Shown here: in pieces, positions 1-6,238 of the stretch
How the letters are laid out: the number at the start of each line of letters is the position of its first letter
Position numbering within the stretch: the stretch's first letter is position 1
Source: Candidatus Hydrogenedentota bacterium
Lineage (GTDB): Bacteria; Hydrogenedentota; Hydrogenedentia; Hydrogenedentales; SLHB01
Reading direction: 5' to 3'
DNA length: 10,072 bases
Assembly: GCA_003552485.1 (NCBI GenBank)
Contig: PUMX01000003.1
Coordinates: 1 to 10,072 of the forward strand
The notes under the pieces: generated by a model
Databases searched by the model: none
What the model was told of the DNA's origin: nothing
What the model saw: only the letters and a program-made list of their open reading frames with translations
Translations under genes and position numbers: made by a program

Positions 1-37
1 CGTCGAGGTGTGCTGTGGACCGGATGGCCTGCATTAA
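1..37 (+). CDS. Possible 3' end of imuA (SulA/RecA-like mutasome protein), partial
   Basis: Reading from base 2 gives about eleven codons (VEVCCGPDGLH) and a TAA at 35-37. The frame is open to the left edge. In imuA-imuB-dnaE2 cassettes imuA lies directly before imuB, often with a short overlap, so this tail is where the end of imuA would be expected; it would overlap the imuB start by 14-23 bases. The piece is far too short for any domain to be recognised, and the call rests on gene order alone. It could equally be a chance open frame. Confidence 0.3.
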   Translation, partial: VEVCCGPDGLH

Positions 38-1499
38 TCTGCCTGCGCTGCCTCTGCAAATCCTGCTGCGGGACTGCCCGGACTGGCGTAACGGTCCCGC
101 CGCCGTGGTGGACCGCGACAAGCCGTCGGGCGTGCTGCAATGGGTCAACGAAGCGGCGCGCAACCGGCGTGTGCTGCCGGGTATGCGCTACGCCGCCGCG
201 TTGTCCCTTGCGGGCGATCTGCGAGCGGGGGAGACGCCGCCGGGGCGTGTTCAAGAAGAAGTGGACCGCTTGACCCAGCGGCTCTGGCGTTTTACTCCCC
301 ACGTTGAGCCGGCCTCTGGGGAATGTGGCGTGTTCTGGCTGAACGCCAGCGGACTGGAGCGGCTGTATCCGTCACTGTCTGACTGGGCCACGTCTCTGTA
401 CAAGGCTTTACACAGCGAGGGATACGAGGCGGCGGTAGCCGTGGGCTTTTCGCGCTTCGGAGTCTACGCCGCGGCGAAGGCGGGCCGGGGCGTGACGGTG
501 TTCCGCGACGCCGCGCACGAGCGCCGCGCCGTTCGGCGCGTGTCCATGGATCGGTTGGACTTGGATCCGTCGCTGCATCAATTGCTTTACAAGCTTCGCG
601 TGCGCACGCTCGGCGAATTCATCGACCTGCCCGCCGCCGGCGTGCGCAAGCGTCTCGGCGCGGAAGCGCACGCCCTGCACCGCATGGCTCATGGCGGCGC
701 GTGGAACCCTTTGCAGCCTCTCGCTATCCCGGAGCCGGCGGAATTGAGCACGGATCTCGATTATCCGGAAACCAATCACGAGCGGCTTCTGGCCGTTCTT
801 GGTCCCATGTTGCGCAAACTTTTGGATACGCTTGCCCAAAGGCATGAAGTACTGGAGCTTCTGTACCTGCGAATGCGGCTCGACGATAGCGATCTCCGGG
901 AGGAGCGCATAGCCCCGGCCTCGCCCACAAATGACGCGAAACAACTTACCTTGCTGCTCCGGCTGCGTGTGGAAAGCCTCGCGCTGCCGTCTGGCGTCGT
1001 CGAGTTGAGTCTGCGCGCTGAAGGTCAAGCTACGGCGGAGCGCCAGCTGGATCTCATCCAGCATACGCCCCGCCGCGACTTTGACGCCGTCCATAAAGCT
1101 TTGGCCCGGATCCGGGCTGAGTTCGGCGATGGCGCTGTGGTCCGTGCGCGCTTGGGGGAGGGGCATCTGCCGGAAGCCGGGTTCGCCTGGGAGACCGTAC
1201 ACGCGTTGAACGCGCCCGAGCCCATGAGCGTCGAGCGGCGCGTGCTGGTGCGCCGCCTGTATACTCCGCCCATCGAACTGCCGCCTCGTCCGCGACATGA
1301 ACCCGACGGCTGGCTTGTCGCGGGCTCCGCCGATGGACCCGTCGAGGAAGTCATCGGTCCGCACATCGTGTCCGGCGGCTGGTGGATGCGCGAGGTGGTT
1401 CGTTCCTATTACTACCTGCGCACGCGCAGTGGCCGGTGGCTCTGGGTGTACCACGACGAGAAGCGGCGGCGCTGGTATCTGCACGGAGAAGTGGAGTGA
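15..1499 (+). CDS. imuB: ImuB, catalytically inactive Y-family DNA polymerase homologue (mutasome adaptor)
   Basis: A 494-residue cytoplasmic protein with the ImuB layout. The N-terminal palm/fingers region (about 1-240) aligns by eye with Y-family polymerases, but the catalytic acids are gone: the segment that normally starts with an Asp metal ligand reads INLPALPLQ (7-15), and the usual S-x-D-E stretch is replaced around GECGVFWLN (102-110). This loss is typical of ImuB, which acts as a scaffold rather than a polymerase. A little-finger-like region follows. QLDLI (344-348) fits the sliding-clamp-binding consensus. The C-terminal block SGGWWMRE (453-460), then RSYYYL and WYLHGEVE, is the ImuB-type tail. 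Start: GTG at 15, preceded by GAGG at 5-8 (6-nt spacer); ATG at 24 is an alternative that removes three residues. The frame is open to the left edge, so a longer form cannot be strictly excluded. Its stop overlaps the dnaE2 start, implying one operon. In known systems LexA controls such operons from upstream of imuA, which lies outside the window. Confidence 0.9.
   Translation: MDRMACINLPALPLQILLRDCPDWRNGPAAVVDRDKPSGVLQWVNEAARNRRVLPGMRYAAALSLAGDLRAGETPPGRVQEEVDRLTQRLWRFTPHVEPASGECGVFWLNASGLERLYPSLSDWATSLYKALHSEGYEAAVAVGFSRFGVYAAAKAGRGVTVFRDAAHERRAVRRVSMDRLDLDPSLHQLLYKLRVRTLGEFIDLPAAGVRKRLGAEAHALHRMAHGGAWNPLQPLAIPEPAELSTDLDYPETNHERLLAVLGPMLRKLLDTLAQRHEVLELLYLRMRLDDSDLREERIAPASPTNDAKQLTLLLRLRVESLALPSGVVELSLRAEGQATAERQLDLIQHTPRRDFDAVHKALARIRAEFGDGAVVRARLGEGHLPEAGFAWETVHALNAPEPMSVERRVLVRRLYTPPIELPPRPRHEPDGWLVAGSADGPVEEVIGPHIVSGGWWMREVVRSYYYLRTRSGRWLWVYHDEKRRRWYLHGEVE
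1485..1490 (+). promoter_or_regulatory. Ribosome binding site of dnaE2, inside the imuB 3' end
   Basis: GGAGAA at 1485-1490 lies 5 nt before a GTG at 1496 (7 nt counted from the GGAG core). This GTG overlaps the imuB TGA as GTGA and sets the dnaE2 start about 38 codons downstream of the first ATG of the open frame (1382). That ATG is buried within imuB and has no such site. Confidence 0.6.
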
Positions 1500-4400
1500 T
1501 CGGTGGGTTGGCGGCGGCGGCCAACGGATACGCGCCGCTTTGGTGCAAAAGCAACTACTCTTTCCTCGAAGGGGCGAGTCATCCCGAAGAGTTGGTGGAT
1601 GAAGCCTACCGTCTTGGTATTCGCGCCCTCGCGTTGACGGATCGCGACGGCGTTTACGGAATCGTGCGCGCCTACAAGCGGGCGCAGGAACTCGGCGTGC
1701 AGCTCATTACTGGCGCGGAGATTACCTTGTGCGACGAGACGGTCATCGTGTTGCTCGCCATGGACCGCGAGGGATACGGGAATCTGTGCCGCCTGCTCAC
1801 GAAAGGCCGGCTCCGTTCGCCCAAGGGCGTGAGCCGCGTGACGTGGGAGGAGGTATGCGATGCGGCGAAAGGATTGATCGCTTTATGGGGCGGCGGACCG
1901 AGCCTCTTGTCGAATGAAACAGAACCCGATGACGTGGCGCGGATGTTGGGCGAGAGTTTTGGCGATCGGCTCTACGCATTGCTGACCCGGCATCGCGAAG
2001 CAGGCGAGGCCAAGCGTGAACGGCGTATTCGCGACCGGGCCGGGCGGTACGATATTCCCACGGTTGTAGGCATGGAGACGCTTTACCACAGTCCATGTCG
2101 GCGGGATTTACAAGACGTGCTAACTTGTATCCGCCACGGCGTGACCTTGTCCACGGCGGGCCGACGGATTCGTCCCAACGCCGAACACGCGTTGCGCGCG
2201 CCGTCCGGATTCAGTTTTCTGTATGCCGACGACCCCGAATCCGTGGCGCGCACTATCGAGATCGCCGCGCGCTGCCGCTTCTCGCTGGACCAGCTTTCGT
2301 ACCGCTACCCCGTCGAGCATTTGCCGGGCAGCGCGTCGCCGCCGGAGACCTTGCGCGCGTTGACCTTTGAAGGGGCGCGGGAGCGCTATCCCGAAGGGGC
2401 GCCGCCAAAGGCGCGCGCGCAACTGGAAAAGGAACTCGCCCTCATCCACGATCTGCAATACGAGGGGTACTTCCTCACCATGCGCGAGATCGTGCGGTTC
2501 TGCCGCGAACACGGCATCCTATGCCAAGGCCGCGGCTCAGCGGCGAATTCGGCGGTGTGCTATTGCCTCGGCATCACTGCGATCGATCCGGTTCGAATGG
2601 GCCTGCTGTTCGAGCGCTTTCTGTCAAAGGAGCGCGCCGAACCGCCGGACATCGATCTCGACATCGAGCACAACCGCCGCGAAGAAGTCATCCAGCATAT
2701 GTACGCGAAGTACGGCCGTGACCGCGCCGCCATGGTAGCCAACTTCATCCGTTACCGGCCGCGTTCGGCGGTGCGCGACGTGGGCAAAGCCCTGGGCCTG
2801 CCCGAGACCGCCCTCGAGCGTGTAGCGCGCATGTTGTCCCATTACGATCCGCCGCCCGCCGAGAGTTTCCGTCAGGCGGGCCTCGATGGTCAGAGCCAAA
2901 TGATTGCGCATCTGGCGCGCCTGACCGCCGAAATTCAGGATTTTCCCCGGCATCTGTCCATTCATCCCGGTGGGTTCTTGTTGGGCCAAGAGCCCGTGGA
3001 TACGCTGGTTCCCATCGAAAATGCGGCGATGGAGGGGCGCACCGTCATTCAATGGGACAAAGAAGACCTCGAAGATTTGGGTCTGTTCAAAGTCGATCTG
3101 CTGGGGCTCGGCGCGCTCAACGTCGCGCATCGATGCTTCGATCTCGTCGAGCAGCATTATGGCGCCGCGCACACGTTGGCGAGCATTCCCGCCCAGGACG
3201 AGCCCACGTTCGAGATGATTCGCCAAGGCGACACCGTGGGCGTATTCCAAATTGAAAGCCGCGCGCAGATGGCTATGCTGCCGCGTTTGAAGCCGCGCAA
3301 CTACTACGACCTCGTCATCGAGGTTAGCCTCGTGCGGCCCGGCCCCATCACCGGGGGCATGGTGCATCCTTACCTGCGGCGGCGCGAAGGCGAGGAGCGC
3401 GTGACCTATCCGCATCCATCGCTCGAGCCTATCTTGAAGAAGACCCTGGGCATTCCGTTATTTCAAGAGCAAGTCATGCAGCTTGCCGTCGCCGCGGCCG
3501 ACTACACGCCGGGAGAGGCTGATCAGTTGCGGCGCGACATGGCCGCTTGGCGCAAGTCGGGCCGTATCGAACGCCATCGCGAGCGGCTTATCTCGCGCAT
3601 GGCGAAGAAGGGTATCTCGAAGGAATTCGGTGAACAGGTGTTCGAACAGATCCGGGGTTTTGGCGAGTACGGCTTTCCCGAGAGCCACGCCGCGAGTTTC
3701 GCTCTCATCGCCTACGCCACGGCGTGGCTCAAAAAGCATTATCCCGCCGCATACCTCTGCGCCATGCTCAACGCTCAACCCATGGGCTTTTACAGTCCCG
3801 CCACGCTTGTCGAGGACGCCAAACGCCACGGCGTCGCCGTACAGCCTGTCGACGTGCGCTACAGTATGTGGGAATGCGCGCTGGAGCCCTCGCATACCGA
3901 AGGATTAGCCGTTAAATCCTCCTTTGAATGGGATCCTCACACCAAGTCCCCCTTTGAAGGCCCCGCCCGCACCAAGTCCCCCTTTGAAGGGGGATTTAGG
4001 GGGATGTCACTCCCACGCCAACCAGAATTCGTCGTGCGCATGGGACTCATGTACGTGAAAGGATTAGGCGAAAACACCGCTCGCCGCATCATCGCTGCGC
4101 GCGCGGAGGAGCCGTTCCACTCAATAGACGATTTTGCCTGCCGAACGGCGCTCGACAAAAGCGCGCTGGCGAGGCTCGCGGAATGCGGCGCTCTCGAAGG
4201 CTTCAGCAAGGAGCGGCGGGACGCGCTGTGGACGTCGCTGGGGCTGGATAACAGCGGCGAAGCGCGGCTCGAACTCGACGAAACCGAGCCGGACGCCGCC
4301 TTCGCCGCGCTGGCGCCGTTCGAGACTTATCAGTGGGACTACGAATACACCGGGCATAGTCCGCGGGGCCACCCCTTGCAACCCTTGCGGGAAGCGTTGG

Positions 4401-4732
4401 CGCGCCAACGCATGGCCGACGCCGCCAGCATCCGCGCCTATCCCGCTGGACGCCGCGTGCGCTATGCAGGCCTCGTCATCTGCCGGCAACGGCCCGGCAC
4501 GGCCAAGGGCGTGCTCTTCATGACGCTGGAAGACGAGACAGGGTTCGTCAACATCGTGGTGTGGGAGAACATCTTCCGCAAGTACGAGACTCTAGCGAAG
4601 ACCGCGTCATTTCTTGGCGTAACCGGAAAACTCCAGTCCCAATCCGGCGTGATTCATCTCATTGCCGAGAGCCTGTGGCGTCCCCACGTTGACGCGCCGC
4701 CCGCCCATACGCAAAGCCGTGATTTCCATTGA
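1496..4732 (+). CDS. dnaE2: DnaE2, error-prone C-family DNA polymerase III alpha-like subunit
   Basis: A 1078-residue cytoplasmic polymerase for damage-tolerant, mutagenic synthesis, working with ImuB. Domains in order: an N-terminal PHP domain starting LWCKSNYSFLEGASHPEEL (15-33); a palm with QGRGSAANS (344-352) and the catalytic pair in PDIDLD (Asp385 and Asp387); the third catalytic Asp534 in FKVDLLGL; a fingers/helix-hairpin-helix region with GLMYVKGLGE; an OB-fold (about 985-1065); and the SRDFH terminus typical of DnaE2. The tau-binding tail of the replicative DnaE is absent. PHP metal ligands are substituted: the HxH motif reads CKS and the canonical TDH reads TDR (48-50), so nuclease activity is unlikely. 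GTG at 1496 is preferred over the ATG at 1382 because of the GTGA overlap with imuB and the GGAG at 1485; TTG at 1508 is an alternative. Oddity: residues about 807-837 are encoded by a repetitive block absent from the usual family architecture, but the frame stays intact. SOS control is inferred, not seen. Confidence 0.95.
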   Translation: MIGGLAAAANGYAPLWCKSNYSFLEGASHPEELVDEAYRLGIRALALTDRDGVYGIVRAYKRAQELGVQLITGAEITLCDETVIVLLAMDREGYGNLCRLLTKGRLRSPKGVSRVTWEEVCDAAKGLIALWGGGPSLLSNETEPDDVARMLGESFGDRLYALLTRHREAGEAKRERRIRDRAGRYDIPTVVGMETLYHSPCRRDLQDVLTCIRHGVTLSTAGRRIRPNAEHALRAPSGFSFLYADDPESVARTIEIAARCRFSLDQLSYRYPVEHLPGSASPPETLRALTFEGARERYPEGAPPKARAQLEKELALIHDLQYEGYFLTMREIVRFCREHGILCQGRGSAANSAVCYCLGITAIDPVRMGLLFERFLSKERAEPPDIDLDIEHNRREEVIQHMYAKYGRDRAAMVANFIRYRPRSAVRDVGKALGLPETALERVARMLSHYDPPPAESFRQAGLDGQSQMIAHLARLTAEIQDFPRHLSIHPGGFLLGQEPVDTLVPIENAAMEGRTVIQWDKEDLEDLGLFKVDLLGLGALNVAHRCFDLVEQHYGAAHTLASIPAQDEPTFEMIRQGDTVGVFQIESRAQMAMLPRLKPRNYYDLVIEVSLVRPGPITGGMVHPYLRRREGEERVTYPHPSLEPILKKTLGIPLFQEQVMQLAVAAADYTPGEADQLRRDMAAWRKSGRIERHRERLISRMAKKGISKEFGEQVFEQIRGFGEYGFPESHAASFALIAYATAWLKKHYPAAYLCAMLNAQPMGFYSPATLVEDAKRHGVAVQPVDVRYSMWECALEPSHTEGLAVKSSFEWDPHTKSPFEGPARTKSPFEGGFRGMSLPRQPEFVVRMGLMYVKGLGENTARRIIAARAEEPFHSIDDFACRTALDKSALARLAECGALEGFSKERRDALWTSLGLDNSGEARLELDETEPDAAFAALAPFETYQWDYEYTGHSPRGHPLQPLREALARQRMADAASIRAYPAGRRVRYAGLVICRQRPGTAKGVLFMTLEDETGFVNIVVWENIFRKYETLAKTASFLGVTGKLQSQSGVIHLIAESLWRPHVDAPPAHTQSRDFH
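3914..4007 (+). repeat. In-frame 30-bp tandem repeat with palindromic G/C-run element inside dnaE2
   Basis: Three units with a strict 30-bp period have TTTGAA cores at 3923, 3953 and 3983. A 21-base block is identical at 3940-3960 and 3970-3990; the first unit (3910-3930) matches it at 15 of 21 bases. The encoded 10-residue units are KSSFEWDPHT, KSPFEGPART and KSPFEGGFRG. The third unit holds a perfect 8-bp inverted repeat, TCCCCCTT (3977-3984) and AAGGGGGA (3987-3994), with a TG loop. GGGGGAT then occurs twice (3989 and 3999), so alternative pairings with the C-runs at 3948 and 3978 are possible. It sits in the linker before the GLMYVKGLGE helix-hairpin-helix segment. From memory it resembles short dispersed palindromes whose opposite strand translates as NPPSKGD-like peptides in many genomes; that resemblance was not searched. 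Confidence 0.85.
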
Positions 4733-4935
4733 ACGGCGCCGCGATCAACGCCGCTTATATTCATTGGCCTGCATCGGCTTGATTCGTCTATATGAGCGTG
4801 ACAGAATCCCTCATGCGGAATCGCGCAACCCGGTCTTTCTGTCGGGCCGCGCGAACCCTGGCGCAGACGCAACACAATGGAACGCGCCGCCTCCTTCACG
4901 GCAATGTCACGCACACTCAGGCAAGGAGAAGAAAG
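4733..4935 (+). promoter_or_regulatory. Intergenic region with weak promoter candidate before the M14 peptidase gene
   Basis: This 203-bp gap has no convincing gene. A weak sigma70-like pair is TTGATT (4779-4784) and CAGAAT (4802-4807) with a 17-bp spacer, each matching 4 of 6 consensus bases. Downstream is an imperfect hairpin: TCGCGC (4821-4826) pairs with GCGCGA (4849-4854) and CCCG (4829-4832) with CGGG (4843-4846), with a 2x2 internal loop. No strong terminator for dnaE2 is visible; only a 5-bp CGGCG/CGCCG stem lies right after its stop. All of these are marginal. Confidence 0.2.
4923..4928 (+). promoter_or_regulatory. Ribosome binding site of the M14 peptidase gene
   Basis: A strong Shine-Dalgarno sequence, AAGGAG, ends 7 nt before the ATG at 4936. 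It decides the start against the ATG at 4792, which would put 48 arginine-rich residues in front of the signal peptide. Confidence 0.75.
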
Positions 4936-6024
4936 ATGTCCCAACCTATGCAAGCGCGGCCAATTACCAGAGCCTTTATCTGTGGCGTGTTAGCGAGCGG
5001 GTTTGTCTGCGCTTCCATGTTGGCTCTTGCCGCGGACGAAGCGGTCGACGAGAGTTACTTCGATTATCCCTACGAGGAAGTGTACGACTACTACATTATC
5101 GAGGCGTGGCGCGGATTGGATGAGCCCGTGCCGGCCTATACGCCGGAGATGGTTGCGCGGCACACTGAGCTTGTCGCTGAGCTCCCGTGGGTCTCGCCGA
5201 GCCCAAGCGCAACCGAGGGACTGGTGTTGGGTTACACGCCTGGCTGGCCGCAAGACGCGGACTGGCCCAACGATCCTGAAATCCCGGCCCAGCCGATCTA
5301 TGGCTACCAGATCACCGATCCGGACACGGATGGACCGAAAGTCAAGATGGTGCTGGCTTCGGGTAGCCACGCCACGGAGTTTACTGGAAACTGGGTGCTG
5401 GAGGGACTGGTCAATTTTGTGGCTGGAAGCGAGCCGGAAGCCGTATTTCTGCGGGAAAACGTGATCTTCTATGTGTATCCCGACGTCAATCCGGAGGGAC
5501 GCTATCAGGCCGTGCACCGCATCGATCTTGAAGCGGCGCCGGACCCGAACGCCGGCACGAACATGCGCAAGCGGGGCAATCCTGAGTTATACGCCGCCGG
5601 AGAACAAGACCATAACCGGGTCTGGCCAACCACGGGACAGTTCACGACGATTGATACGATCACCGCCGCCATGGAGCAAGACACGGGCGGTCACGCGGAT
5701 TACCTCTGGGATATGCACGGCCCGCAGGAGCCGGCCAACTGGCGATCGCCGAGCGACGAGGCGCGGGTCAACGCCTATGCCGAGGCGCTGCTGGAGCGCG
5801 AGCCGGATGTGCTTCGCTGCGGTCCGCCGGGAGACTTTAAGGTTAATGTGGCCAGCGGTCCGCCGGGCAAACTGTCGCTGTGGGCGAAGAGTGAAGAAGG
5901 CCTGCAGGTGAGTTATCCGTACGTCTACGAACCGGGCGGGTGGACGCGCGAGCGGCTGCTTGAATCCGGCCGCAATCTGGCGCTGGCCCTTTATGATGTG
6001 CTGACCGCCGAAACGGACGAATGA
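4936..6024 (+). CDS. Secreted M14-family zinc carboxypeptidase-like protein
   Basis: A 362-residue predicted metallopeptidase acting outside the cytoplasm. Residues 1-33 form a Sec-type signal peptide: basic start with R8 and R12, hydrophobic stretch AFICGVLASGFVCASMLAL, likely cleavage near Ala33. A Tyr- and acid-rich segment follows (about 38-57). The M14 zinc-peptidase motifs appear in order: HATE with His145 and Glu148 (zinc ligands, HxxE), NPEGR (185-189), DHNRVWP with Asn227-Arg228 (substrate carboxylate binding), DMHG with His261 (third zinc ligand) and Glu332 in YVYEPGG (general-base position). By family knowledge it would remove C-terminal residues from peptides or cleave a related amide; the substrate cannot be read from the sequence. 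Start fixed by AAGGAG at 4923. It lies 203 bp after dnaE2 on the same strand but is probably a separate unit, and it converges on the next gene. A distant M14 amidase or deacylase role remains possible. Confidence 0.85.
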   Translation: MSQPMQARPITRAFICGVLASGFVCASMLALAADEAVDESYFDYPYEEVYDYYIIEAWRGLDEPVPAYTPEMVARHTELVAELPWVSPSPSATEGLVLGYTPGWPQDADWPNDPEIPAQPIYGYQITDPDTDGPKVKMVLASGSHATEFTGNWVLEGLVNFVAGSEPEAVFLRENVIFYVYPDVNPEGRYQAVHRIDLEAAPDPNAGTNMRKRGNPELYAAGEQDHNRVWPTTGQFTTIDTITAAMEQDTGGHADYLWDMHGPQEPANWRSPSDEARVNAYAEALLEREPDVLRCGPPGDFKVNVASGPPGKLSLWAKSEEGLQVSYPYVYEPGGWTRERLLESGRNLALALYDVLTAETDE

Positions 6025-6178
6025 GAGAACCGTATTCGGCGTGGCTCAGCCCATTGCCGATAGCGTGTGGCTGCAACGCCTACTCTTCGAATCGATCCCT
6101 GCTGCTCGCTGACTTTGAACGGGCGATACAGAGCCCGCCTATCTCGCCAAGCATACGCTCAAAGGCTATGAGGAAATG

Positions 6179-6221
6179 GCGCCTGCGCCCTATGTTCAAC
6201 TGTGGCATAGGGCGCAGGCGC
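6179..6221. terminator. Perfect 16-bp hairpin between convergent genes (bidirectional terminator candidate)
   Basis: GCGCCTGCGCCCTATG at 6179-6194 is exactly complementary to 6206-6221, with an 11-nt loop. It starts 18 bp beyond the stop of the minus-strand gene (6239) and 155 bp after the stop of the plus-strand peptidase gene (6024), so it could terminate both transcripts. There is no proper T-tract on either side; the minus strand has only a weakly T-rich ATTTCC. It may instead protect mRNA 3' ends. The rest of 6025-6238 shows no convincing gene. Confidence 0.6.
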
Positions 6222-6238
6222 TCTCGCGCTGTCTAATT

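Noticed and set aside
10..273. Short frame over the imuB start
   Set aside because: A Cys/Arg/Thr-rich translation with no family features, fully inside imuB.
408..1484. 358-codon open frame antisense to imuB
   Set aside because: It is a mirror of the GC-rich coding frame. The product has no recognisable domain, while the plus strand encodes a clear ImuB over the same bases.
2624..3415. 263-codon open frame antisense to dnaE2
   Set aside because: It covers the catalytic core of DnaE2 on the other strand and shows no motif of its own; a codon-bias artefact.
3914..4007. CRISPR-like array
   Set aside because: The units are contiguous 30-bp tandem repeats with no unique spacers of constant length, inside a coding frame.
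3914..4007. Frameshift or pseudogene in dnaE2
   Set aside because: The block keeps the frame, and the downstream helix-hairpin-helix, OB-fold and SRDFH terminus are intact.
4792..4935. Upstream extension of the M14 peptidase to the ATG at 4792
   Set aside because: It would place 48 basic residues before a normal signal peptide. AAGGAG at 4923 marks the ATG at 4936 as the start.
6021..6236. 71-codon frame whose ATG overlaps the peptidase stop
   Set aside because: The ATGA overlap is tempting, but there is no clear ribosome binding site, the product is low-complexity, and the frame runs through the perfect hairpin at 6179-6221.
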